A stretch of DNA of 64,000 nt. Source: JABSQH01 sp965230015. Lineage in GTDB: Bacteria > Actinomycetota > Acidimicrobiia > Acidimicrobiales > Ilumatobacteraceae. Shown here in pieces: positions 9,935 to 17,683 of the stretch; the first letter of the stretch is position 1, and every line of letters starts with the position of its first letter. The position numbers were made by a program, and so were the translations under genes. The notes beneath the pieces are model-generated. The model searched no databases. It was not told the origin of the DNA and worked only from the letters and a program-made list of their open reading frames with translations. The stretch covers positions 1 through 64,000 of the forward strand of contig CBDDKF010000026.1 of NCBI GenBank assembly GCA_965230015.1, written 5' to 3'.

Positions 9935-11293
9935 TCAGGTTGCGGCGCTGAGGGCGGCGTCGAGGATGTCGAGGCCCTCGCGGGCGACGTCGTCGGGTGT
10001 GGTGCACGGCGGGACGACGTGAATCCGGTTGGCCACGGGCAACGGCCACATGCCCCGCTCCTTGCAGGCAGCGGCGACGGCGGCCGACGGCAGCGGCTCG
10101 CGGGTCGCGCGGTCGGTGACCAGCTCGGCCACCCAGAACACACCGAGACCGCGGACTTCGCCGATCGCCTCGTGGCGCGTGGCCATGTCGCTCAGCGCCG
10201 GCCCGATGATGTCGTCGCCGAGGTGACGGGTGTGTCCCAGCACGTCCTCATCTTCGAAGATGTTGATGCTGGCCACGGCCGTGGCGCAGGCGAGAGGGTG
10301 GCCCGAATAGGTCAATCCGCCGGGGAACACCCGCTCGTCGTAGCTGGCGGCGATCGCCTCGGTGATGACCACGCCGCCCAGCGGGATGTAACCGGAGTTG
10401 ACGCCCTTGGCGAAGGTGATCAGGTCGGGCTGGGCGTTCCAGCCGTGCCACGCAAACCACTGCCCGGTGCGGCCGAAGCCGGCCATCACCTCGTCGGCGA
10501 TCCAGACGATGCCGAATTCGTCGCACAGCGCACGCACACCTTCCAGATATCCGTCGGGTGGGATCAGGATGCCGTTGGTGCCCACCACGGTTTCGAGCAC
10601 GATCGCCGCCACCTTGTCGGGGCCTTCGGCGACGATCGTGTCGCGCAGGTGCTCGAGTGCTCGCGCGCACTCTTCTTCGGCCGACGTCGAGTGGAACGGC
10701 GAGCGGTACGGGTACGGCCCCCAGAACTTGACGAGTCCGGTCGTCGCCGGCTCGTTCTCCAGGCGTCGCCCCTCGCCGGTGAGCCCGACCGCCAGCATCG
10801 TGCCGCCGTGATAGCTGCGGTACGTCGAGAGGACCTTGTGTCGTCCGGTGAATCCCCGCGCCAGCCGGACGGCGTTCTCGATCGCCTCGGCGCCCGCGTT
10901 GGTGAAGAAGACCTTCGAGAACGGGCCGTGGGGGCTGGCCATCCGGTCGGGCTGCGGTTGACCGTTGCGACCGAGGTTGGCGCGGTCGACGATCAACCGC
11001 GCCGCTTCGCTGCGCTGATCGTTGGCGAACGTCGGTGACACCATCGTGAGCCGCTCGGCCTGCGCTTTGATCGCTTCGATCATCTTCGGGTGTTGATGCC
11101 CGAGGTTCATGTTGACGAGCTGACTGGTGAAGTCGATCCACGTGGTGCCGTCGGCGTCCCACATCTTCGACCCGGCCGCGCCCGCGATCACCACGGGGTC
11201 GAGCGCGGCCTGCGCCGACCATGAGTGGAACACCCGCTCACGGTCGTGGGCGTAGGCGTCGCGGAGCAGCACGTCGTCGTCGAGCGCAGTCAT
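9935..11293 (-). CDS. class III omega-aminotransferase (probably beta-alanine transaminase)
   Basis: A 452-aa PLP-dependent class III aminotransferase. The PLP lysine is K296 in LITFAKGVNSGYIPLGG; the glycine loop TNAGAEAIENAVR, IADEVMAGFGRTG and GGLTYSGHPLACA are all present. It ends 10 bases from the convergent LLM gene, and its likely reaction (beta-alanine or 3-aminoisobutyrate to the semialdehyde) bridges dihydropyrimidinase/ureidopropionase and MmsA. ATG 11293 is preferred over a further in-frame ATG 213 bases upstream, since that extension would run into the divergent dienelactone hydrolase gene and is not conserved-looking. Confidence 0.87.
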   Translation of the reverse strand: MTALDDDVLLRDAYAHDRERVFHSWSAQAALDPVVIAGAAGSKMWDADGTTWIDFTSQLVNMNLGHQHPKMIEAIKAQAERLTMVSPTFANDQRSEAARLIVDRANLGRNGQPQPDRMASPHGPFSKVFFTNAGAEAIENAVRLARGFTGRHKVLSTYRSYHGGTMLAVGLTGEGRRLENEPATTGLVKFWGPYPYRSPFHSTSAEEECARALEHLRDTIVAEGPDKVAAIVLETVVGTNGILIPPDGYLEGVRALCDEFGIVWIADEVMAGFGRTGQWFAWHGWNAQPDLITFAKGVNSGYIPLGGVVITEAIAASYDERVFPGGLTYSGHPLACATAVASINIFEDEDVLGHTRHLGDDIIGPALSDMATRHEAIGEVRGLGVFWVAELVTDRATREPLPSAAVAAACKERGMWPLPVANRIHVVPPCTTPDDVAREGLDILDAALSAAT

Positions 11294-11378
11294 GTCGCGA
11301 TGGTAGGACGCCAGCGACGTGGGTGCGGCACGGCGCTGCCCAGTGACGGCGGCGCCACCGCGCTCTACGATCCCGTAC

Positions 11379-12083
11379 ATGGCTGAGATGGTGAGTTTCC
11401 CGAGCAACGGCAACGACGCCCAGGGGTACCTGGTGGTGCCCGAGAGCGGATCGGGACCCGGCGTGATCGTGGTCCAGGAATGGTGGGGGCTCGACTCGGG
11501 CATCAAGGAGATCGCCGATCGGCTCGGCGAGGCCGGCTTCGTGGCGCTGGCTCCGGACCTGTATCACGGCGAGCTGGCAGGGCACACCGAGATGGACAAG
11601 GCCGGCGAGCTGATGAACTCGCTTCCACCCGAGCGCGCCGCCCGTGACATGAGCGGTGCGGTCGATTACCTCGCCGACCACGCGGCGACCACGGGTGGCG
11701 GCGTCGGCGTGATCGGATTCTGCATGGGTGGGATGCTCAGCTTCATCCTCGCGGCGTTGCGGCCGGACAAGGTGCACGCAGCCGTGCCGTTCTACGGCTA
11801 TCCCTCGGGCGACGCGATGCCGGATCTGTCGAAGATCGAAGCGCGGATCATGGGCCACATGGCCGAGAACGACGACTTCTTCCCGCCCGACGGTGCGCGC
11901 GAGCTAGAACGCACGCTGACCGAACTTGGCAAGAGCGCAACGATCACGGTCCACGAGGGCACGGGCCATGCCTTCATGGCTCCGCACAACGCGTTGGGGA
12001 CACAAGACCAGGACAAGATCGACGAGATCTGGCCGCAGGTCACCGCGTTCCTGCACGAGCACCTCCGCGAACAGCAGGGCTGA
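11379..12083 (+). CDS. dienelactone hydrolase family protein
   Basis: A 234-aa alpha/beta hydrolase of the dienelactone hydrolase type. The nucleophile is a cysteine, C115 in VIGFCMGGM, with D166 in AENDDFFPP and H197 in GTGHAFM completing the triad; E34 in QEWWGLDSG is the residue that activates the cysteine in the family. It could hydrolyse dienelactones from aromatic ring breakdown, but many members act on other esters and no ring-cleavage genes are nearby. The HAD gene starts 10 bases later, suggesting co-transcription. Confidence 0.87.
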   Translation: MAEMVSFPSNGNDAQGYLVVPESGSGPGVIVVQEWWGLDSGIKEIADRLGEAGFVALAPDLYHGELAGHTEMDKAGELMNSLPPERAARDMSGAVDYLADHAATTGGGVGVIGFCMGGMLSFILAALRPDKVHAAVPFYGYPSGDAMPDLSKIEARIMGHMAENDDFFPPDGARELERTLTELGKSATITVHEGTGHAFMAPHNALGTQDQDKIDEIWPQVTAFLHEHLREQQG

Positions 12084-12093
12084 GCGCACCTCG

Positions 12094-12777
12094 ATGTCTC
12101 GTTTCGACGCCGTCCTCTTCGACGCGGGCGGCGTGCTGGTGCTGCCCGACCCGACCGTGCTCGCACCTTTGCTCGCCCACTACGGCGGTTCGCAGGACCA
12201 CGATCGTCATCGCCGGGCGCACTACGCCTCGATGAAGGCCAAGTCGGACTCACGATCGCTCGAGGGTTCGTGGGACGTGTACAACGACACCTACGTGGCG
12301 ACGGTCGACGTCGACGACCACGAACGCGACGAGGCTGCACAGGTCCTCGACCGCACGCGTTCGGCCTGGTTGTGGCGCCATCGCATCGACGACTCACGAG
12401 CCGCACTCGACCGGTTCGCCGCAGGTGGCGTACCGATCGGCGTGGTGTCGAACGCCAGCGGACAGATCGAGCAGATGCTGGCCCGCGAGATCTGCCAGGT
12501 CGGCGACGGCGACCACGTGGCGATGCGCTGCATCGTCGACAGCCACGTGGTCGGAGTTGCCAAACCCGACCCGAAGATCTTCGACTATGCGCTGCCGTAC
12601 TTCACCGAATTCGACCGCGACCGGATCGCCTACGTCGGCGACTCGGTGACGATGGACGTCGAGGGATCGACCGCAGCCGGATTGCACCCGATCCTCCTCG
12701 ACCCGTACGACGATCACGTCGGCGCCGACTTCGATCGGATCAGCTCGCTCCACGACCTCGCCGATGAGCTGCTGTAA
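12094..12777 (+). CDS. HAD-superfamily hydrolase
   Basis: A 227-aa haloacid dehalogenase-like phosphatase. Motif I is LFDAGGVLVLPD; the first Asp is present, but the second Asp of the usual DxD is replaced by Gly (DAGG), as in several subfamily I enzymes. Motif II is VVSNAS, motif III lies around VAKPDPKIF and motif IV is YVGDSVTMDVEG. Phosphotransfer is likely, but the substrate cannot be predicted. It ends inside a strong hairpin that terminates this and the convergent acyl-CoA dehydrogenase gene. Confidence 0.8.
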   Translation: MSRFDAVLFDAGGVLVLPDPTVLAPLLAHYGGSQDHDRHRRAHYASMKAKSDSRSLEGSWDVYNDTYVATVDVDDHERDEAAQVLDRTRSAWLWRHRIDDSRAALDRFAAGGVPIGVVSNASGQIEQMLAREICQVGDGDHVAMRCIVDSHVVGVAKPDPKIFDYALPYFTEFDRDRIAYVGDSVTMDVEGSTAAGLHPILLDPYDDHVGADFDRISSLHDLADELL

Positions 12778-12805
12778 CGATCGTCTCTGAGACGATCGTT
12801 ACAGC
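12771..12805. terminator. bidirectional hairpin terminator
   Basis: A 17-bp perfect inverted repeat (12771-12787 and 12789-12805) with a one-base centre lies between the convergent HAD and acyl-CoA dehydrogenase genes. It contains the HAD TAA stop, and the ACAD stop begins at the next base. The symmetric placement fits termination from both sides. There is no long T-run. Confidence 0.7.
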
Positions 12806-14449
12806 TCAGTTCTGCGAGTTGGCGATCAGCTGGCGGGCGATCACCTTGAGGCACAGCGTCTCGTCGGCGCCCTCGAAGATCGACAGCACCCGAGCGTCGA
12901 CGAACAGTCGGCTGACCGGGAACTCCTCGGCGTAGCCCATCCCACCGTGGATCTGCATCGCTTCACGCGTGACCCACTCGGCGGCCTTGCACACGTAGGC
13001 CTTGACCATCGACGCTTCCGTCGCGCCCTCGCCCTTGGCCATCAACGTGGCGACGGCGTAGGAGAACTGGCGGCCGGCTTGGATCAAGGTCGCCATCCGG
13101 CCGAGCTTCGCCCTGGTCAACTCGTAGTTGATGATCGGCTCGCCGAACACCACACGGTTCTCGGCGTAATCGAGCGCTGCCTCGTACGCCGCCTGCATGA
13201 CCCCGACGGCGCGAGCCGCGGTTTGTAGCCGACCGTTCTCGAAGCCGGCCATCTGGTAGTAGAAGCCGCGCCCGAGGCCCTCCTCGCCACCGACCTGGTT
13301 GGCTGCGGGCACCCACCAGTCTTCGAGGGCGATCTCATAGGAGTGCATCCCGCGGTAGCCGATCGTGTCGATCGGGCGTCCCTCCATCTTGCCGACGCGC
13401 GGTGACTCACCACCGACGTCGACCGGGTCCTGGGTGAATTCGAACCCGTGGGCGTCGCCGCGTGGCTTGGGGACGATGAACAGGCTGAGCCCGCGGTGCG
13501 TTTTCGAACGATCGGGATCGGTGCGTGCCAGGAGGGTGAGGGCATCGGCGCGGGCGCCGTACGTGCACCACGTCTTGACGCCGTTGATCACCCACCCGTC
13601 TTCGCCGTTCGGGCCGGGTGCCGGGTTTGCGGTGACCTTGATGCCCGCCACATCGCTGCCGTAGTCGGGCTCGGTCACGGCCACCGCAGGCATCACTTCG
13701 GCGGTCGCCAGCTTCGGCAACCACTCCTGCTTCTGGTCTTCGGTGCCGCCCTTCACCAACGCCCTGGTGAGGATCTCGGGCCGCGTGATGAGCGAACCAC
13801 CGATTCCCAGGCTGGCCTTCGACAACTCCTCGGTTGCCGCAACCATGGCGATGTACTCGCTGTCGCCACCTTCGCTGTAGCCGCCGTACTCGGCCGGCAC
13901 GCTCAACCCGAATGCGCCGAGTTCGGCCAGGCCGGTGACGATCTCTTCGGGCACGTCGGCGTTGGTGCGGTGCACGTGTTCGGCGTGGGGGGCGATGACG
14001 TTCTGGGCGAACGATCCGAACGTGTCGGCGACCATGTCCATGTCGTCGTCGAGGTGGCGCGGTCCCGCTTGATCGGCGAGTGACGACACGAAGTCGGGCG
14101 AGCGGAAACTGGCGATGACATCGCGGGCTTCGTCGAACGCGCCCGGCTCGACGCCCCACTCCGCTTCGCTGCCGAACACCTTGCCGGCGAGGTCGTGGGC
14201 CATGTCGGCGGCGAAGGCACACGTGATTCGAGCCTCGACGTCGCCCTTTGCGCCGTAGTCGAGCAGCGATCGTGCGGTGGCGACGGCCGATGCGGCGTGG
14301 GCGATGTCGTACGCCAGTACTTGGTGGGTGTCGGGCCCGCCGGAGTCGGCCAAACTGCGGATCGCTTTGCCGACCACGCGGTCGGCGAGGTCGATGACGT
14401 CGGCAGCGGCGGCGAGATCCGCGACGGGGGTAACGGAAGCGGCACTCAT
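12806..14449 (-). CDS. acyl-CoA dehydrogenase with long N-terminal helical extension
   Basis: A 547-aa FAD-dependent acyl-CoA dehydrogenase. Residues about 170-540 carry the standard domains: AVTEPDYGSDVAGI (FAD/substrate), GVKTWCTYGARAD, the middle beta domain, then ALDYAENRVVFGEPI, MQIHGGMGYAEEFPV and the C-terminal FEGADET where the family's catalytic glutamate sits. Residues 1-160 are an extra alanine-rich helical region lacking in short-chain enzymes. Such an extension recalls the larger ACAD classes, so the physiological substrate may be bulky. It is divergent from the LOG gene with 66 bases between. Confidence 0.85.
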   Translation of the reverse strand: MSAASVTPVADLAAAADVIDLADRVVGKAIRSLADSGGPDTHQVLAYDIAHAASAVATARSLLDYGAKGDVEARITCAFAADMAHDLAGKVFGSEAEWGVEPGAFDEARDVIASFRSPDFVSSLADQAGPRHLDDDMDMVADTFGSFAQNVIAPHAEHVHRTNADVPEEIVTGLAELGAFGLSVPAEYGGYSEGGDSEYIAMVAATEELSKASLGIGGSLITRPEILTRALVKGGTEDQKQEWLPKLATAEVMPAVAVTEPDYGSDVAGIKVTANPAPGPNGEDGWVINGVKTWCTYGARADALTLLARTDPDRSKTHRGLSLFIVPKPRGDAHGFEFTQDPVDVGGESPRVGKMEGRPIDTIGYRGMHSYEIALEDWWVPAANQVGGEEGLGRGFYYQMAGFENGRLQTAARAVGVMQAAYEAALDYAENRVVFGEPIINYELTRAKLGRMATLIQAGRQFSYAVATLMAKGEGATEASMVKAYVCKAAEWVTREAMQIHGGMGYAEEFPVSRLFVDARVLSIFEGADETLCLKVIARQLIANSQN

Positions 14450-14515
14450 GGCGTGTGACCCTACCGCTGGGTAATCCCGCGGGTCCCGTCCGGCTCATCT
14501 GCCACCCTGTGACCG

Positions 14516-15091
14516 ATGACATCGGCGATCTGTGTGTTCTGCGGTTCGAGTACTGGCCGCGGGCCGGAGTTCGCGTCGGTTGCGGCTGAACTCGGTGCCG
14601 CGATCGCCGGCGACGGCCACCGTCTGGTGTACGGCGGCGGCGATGTCGGTCTCATGGGCGTGGTCGCCGGCGCGGCGCTCGCTGCCGGCGGTGAGGTCAC
14701 CGGGGTGATCACCGAATCGCTGGTGAAGTCCGAGGTCGCCCATCGCGGCCTCTCGGAACTCGAGGTGACCGCGTCGATGCACGAACGCAAGGCGCTGATG
14801 GCGGCGCGCAGCGACGCCGCGATCGTGCTCCCGGGCGGCTTCGGGACGCTCGACGAGGTGTTCGAGCTGCTCACCTGGAACCAGCTCGGTCTGGTTTCGA
14901 CGCCGGTCGTGTTCCTCGACGTCGACGGCTACTTCGACCTGCTGTTTCGTTTCGTCGATCACGCCGTCGCCCACGGCTTCGTGCCCGCCGATCACCGGTC
15001 GCTGGCGCGCCGTGCCGCCAACGTCGACGATGCGCTGCGGTTGGCGCTGGCGACACCGACGGAGATCGGCCCGAAGTGGCTCGATCGGTGA
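14516..15091 (+). CDS. LOG family protein (cytokinin riboside 5'-monophosphate phosphoribohydrolase type)
   Basis: A 191-aa LOG-type lysine-decarboxylase-fold protein (TIGR00730-like). The signature PGGFGTLDEVFE occupies 106-117 and the conserved RK pair is R91-K92, together forming the nucleotide-monophosphate site that releases ribose 5-phosphate from N6-modified AMP in LOG enzymes. In free-living actinobacteria the role is usually nucleotide salvage or purine hygiene rather than cytokinin making. The divergent ACAD and the downstream lipoprotein give no functional link. Confidence 0.87.
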   Translation: MTSAICVFCGSSTGRGPEFASVAAELGAAIAGDGHRLVYGGGDVGLMGVVAGAALAAGGEVTGVITESLVKSEVAHRGLSELEVTASMHERKALMAARSDAAIVLPGGFGTLDEVFELLTWNQLGLVSTPVVFLDVDGYFDLLFRFVDHAVAHGFVPADHRSLARRAANVDDALRLALATPTEIGPKWLDR

Positions 15092-15119
15092 CGTTGCAGT
15101 TGCGCACGCGTTTGCGACA

Positions 15120-16898
15120 ATGACGCAAGTGCGGAGCAGGATCGGTGGGTTGATCGTCGGCGCGATTGTGTTGGCCGCGTGTTCGCCTGCCGCGCCCGAC
15201 GTGGAGTCGGCCGACCCGATCGGCGACGCAGCGACCGATGACGTCATCGACACGAGCGACGACGACACGGACACGAGCGACGACGACAGCGACGACTCGT
15301 CCGTTTTGGAGTGGGGCGACTGCGACGATGCCGTGCCGTTCGCCGTGGTGACCTTCGAGTGCACCACGCTGGCCGTCCCGCTCGATCACGACGATCCCGA
15401 CGGCGAGCAGATCGAACTCGCCGTCACCCGAGTGCCGGCTGGCGATGCGGATGAGCGCATCGGCTCGCTGGTGTTCAATCCCGGCGGGCCCGGCGGGTCG
15501 GGGGTCGAGTTCTTGCGCAACGCGGCGCCGATCGTGCCCTCCGAGGTCGCCGACCGCTTCGATCTCGTCAGCTTCGACCCGCGGGGTGTGGGGGCGAGTA
15601 CGGCGGTGGAGTGCGCTGTCGACTTCGACGACGAGGTCGTCCTGCTCGCCGAAGGTGACGACGACGCGTGGTCGGCCCTCGTCGCCGATGCCGAGGACGC
15701 TGCCGACGACTGCACGGCCGACACGTTGGAGCTCGGACCATGGGTCGGCACCAACAACGCGGCCCGCGACCTCGACCTGCTGCGCGCCGCGCTCGGCGAC
15801 GAACAACTGACCTACGTGGGGTTCTCGTACGGCACGCGCTTGGGCGCCACCTACGCCGAGCTTTTCCCCGACCGAGTGCGCGCGCTCGTGCTCGACGGAG
15901 GGGTGTTGCCGACCACGGATGAAACCGAACTGGCGCAGGGTCAGGCCGCGGGATTCGATCTGGCCCTGGAACGCTTCGCCGATGCCTGCGACGCCGACGA
16001 CGACTGTCCGCTGCGGGGCCCGACGCTCGAGGTGTACGCGGATCTCGTGAACGACATCGCCGAGGTCGGTTCCTACGACACATCCGACCCGCCGCGCACG
16101 CTCAGCCCGGGCGAGTTGCAGCTCGGCGTGGCCGCCGCCCTGTACTCCCAGCAGACCTGGCCGATTCTGGCGATCGCCCTGCGCGACGCCGCGGTCGAAC
16201 GTGACGGCTCGCTGTTGCAGGTGCTCGCAGATGGCCTCACCGGACGCAAGCTCGACGGCACGTACGACAACTCGCAGGTGGCCAACGGATTCATCAGCTG
16301 TGCCGACGATCCGCAGCGGCCGCCCGCCGACGAGGTGCGCGACGCAGCCGACACTGCCGCTGACGTGTCCGACTACTTCGACGACTTCCTCCGTGCCAGT
16401 ACGGGTTGTATCGGCATTGCCCCGGCGATCGATCCGTTGCGCATCGGCCCCGCCGATGGCGCGGCGCCCATCCTGGTCATCGGTACGACCGGTGATCCGG
16501 CGACGCCGTACGAGTGGTCGGTCGCGCTGGCCGAGTCGCTCGACAGCGGCAGCCTGTACACGGTCGAAGGAGATGGACACACGGCCTACCTGTCGATCCC
16601 GTGCGTGGAGCCGGTGGTCAACGCGTACCTGATCGACCTCGAGCTGCCCGAGGATGGCGCGTCGTGTCGCGACGTGCAGGCCGGCGACGTGTTCGCGCCT
16701 GCCGGCGAGAGTGAGTTCGAGTTGATCGTCCGCTTGTTCAGTTGCCTGCGCGACAACGGTGCCGACGTGCCCGAGGTCGATCTCGCCGACCTGCTGGCCG
16801 ACCCGAGTGGCGAAGAACTGTTCGCCGACTTCGACCCGACCGATCCCGATGTCGCCGCGGCGCTCGTGGCCTGCGACGACATCGTCGGCCAGCTCTGA
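15120..16898 (+). CDS. secreted lipoprotein alpha/beta hydrolase, tripeptidyl-aminopeptidase-like
   Basis: A 592-aa exported lipoprotein. The signal peptide ends in a lipobox (VLAAC, lipid cysteine C21) followed by a 40-residue Asp/Ser/Thr-rich tether. The hydrolase domain has oxyanion-type NPGGPGGSG (about 120-128), nucleophile S236 in VGFSYGTRLG, and a TAP-like C-terminal part with ILVIGTTGDPATPYEW and the catalytic His in EGDGHTAY. A final 60 residues with two cysteines (SCLRDNGADVPEV... VACDD) form a small extra domain. It probably trims peptides outside the membrane. Start ATG 15120 is chosen because it directly begins the signal peptide. Confidence 0.87.
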   Translation: MTQVRSRIGGLIVGAIVLAACSPAAPDVESADPIGDAATDDVIDTSDDDTDTSDDDSDDSSVLEWGDCDDAVPFAVVTFECTTLAVPLDHDDPDGEQIELAVTRVPAGDADERIGSLVFNPGGPGGSGVEFLRNAAPIVPSEVADRFDLVSFDPRGVGASTAVECAVDFDDEVVLLAEGDDDAWSALVADAEDAADDCTADTLELGPWVGTNNAARDLDLLRAALGDEQLTYVGFSYGTRLGATYAELFPDRVRALVLDGGVLPTTDETELAQGQAAGFDLALERFADACDADDDCPLRGPTLEVYADLVNDIAEVGSYDTSDPPRTLSPGELQLGVAAALYSQQTWPILAIALRDAAVERDGSLLQVLADGLTGRKLDGTYDNSQVANGFISCADDPQRPPADEVRDAADTAADVSDYFDDFLRASTGCIGIAPAIDPLRIGPADGAAPILVIGTTGDPATPYEWSVALAESLDSGSLYTVEGDGHTAYLSIPCVEPVVNAYLIDLELPEDGASCRDVQAGDVFAPAGESEFELIVRLFSCLRDNGADVPEVDLADLLADPSGEELFADFDPTDPDVAAALVACDDIVGQL

Positions 16899-17026
16899 GG
16901 CGCCGGTCCCCGCGACTCCGCAGTCACAGCCCGACGTCCACAGCCCGCCCACACCGAGTCCACCGATCTCGGGCGTGGATCCACATCGAGATCACACGAT
17001 GAGGGGACTGACGATCCACAGGGTCG

Positions 17027-17443
17027 ATGGCGCATGATCGACACATGGTTCTGCGGATCCTGCAGCGAGGGGACAGCGGCGGACGGCCCACTAATCGGCC
17101 TGGTGATCGACGCGGAGATCGGCGGTCCGACGACGGCCTGCGTCGGCACGGCGTCGTACTCGAGCACGGCGATCGACGCGACCTCGAGCGCGCCGGTTGG
17201 CGGACCACGCTCGAGTACCGCGAGAACCACGTGCGCAGTCGCAACGGCACGCTGCTCGAGGTGCATCCGGCGTGGTACGCCGAAGGCGAACGGACCCGCC
17301 AGGGTCGGAGCCGTGACGGCGCGTCGGTCGAGGTGATCTCTGCAGTCGCCGACACCGCTGATCGAGCGTGGGCAGCGCTGCGGGTGCAGGCGGATCTCGT
17401 CGGCTTGCGGCACGGGCGTCGGGCGGCGAATCGGGCGTCGTAG
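17027..17443 (+). CDS. small hypothetical protein, start uncertain
   Basis: The frame from 17027 to 17443 encodes up to 138 residues. The second half has coding-like codon use and content (RAGWRTTLEYRENHVRSRNGTLLEVHPAWYAEGE), while the first 30 or so codons have poor third-position GC, so the true start may lie near 17120. No domain, membrane segment or catalytic motif is recognised. A hairpin and then the nrdA promoter follow. Confidence 0.45.
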   Translation: MAHDRHMVLRILQRGDSGGRPTNRPGDRRGDRRSDDGLRRHGVVLEHGDRRDLERAGWRTTLEYRENHVRSRNGTLLEVHPAWYAEGERTRQGRSRDGASVEVISAVADTADRAWAALRVQADLVGLRHGRRAANRAS

Positions 17444-17457
17444 ACCCCGCGATCGGG

Positions 17458-17470
17458 CCCCCGAAGGGGG
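17458..17470 (+). terminator. possible terminator before nrdA promoter
   Basis: CCCCC-GAA-GGGGG forms a short stable hairpin 14 bases after the preceding stop and 48 bases before the nrdA -35 element. It has no T-run, so this is a placement-based call. Confidence 0.35.
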
Positions 17471-17517
17471 GTGATGCGGCGCGTCGCCCCAGCACCTGGG
17501 CCGATCTCGATGAGGCG

Positions 17518-17546
17518 TTGACACCCGCGAGTTGCACTGCTGTAAT
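17518..17546 (+). promoter_or_regulatory. sigma70-type promoter of nrdAB
   Basis: TTGACA at 17518-17523, a 17-base spacer and TGTAAT at 17541-17546 are almost consensus, in a genome where such AT-rich boxes are rare. Transcription would begin near 17553. The following 130 bases are AT- and pyrimidine-rich with poor codon character, consistent with an untranslated leader before GTG 17684. A 10-bp palindrome CGTGTACACG at 17566-17575 just downstream could be an operator; no clear NrdR box was seen. Confidence 0.7.
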
Positions 17547-17683
17547 TACGTGCCCGCCATTCACCCGTGTACACGATCGACGCCAGCCGGCGGCAGCACG
17601 ATCGCACTTCTTTCGAATCTCCTTACCTCTTCATTGATCCAGATTCTCCCTACGTAACGGATCCCTACAAATCGGAGCGACCG

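Noticed and set aside
15240..15300. Repetitive GAC-rich tract considered as a tandem repeat or CRISPR-like array
   Set aside because: It encodes the acidic Asp/Ser/Thr tether of the lipoprotein and has no regular spacer structure.
14871..16952. 693-codon antisense frame over the lipoprotein hydrolase
   Set aside because: It has no recognisable domain, and the sense frame has a signal peptide, lipobox and catalytic serine motif.
17553..17683. nrdA leader considered as a cobalamin riboswitch
   Set aside because: No B12-box-like conserved core could be seen, and NrdA/NrdB here are class Ia, which does not use cobalamin.
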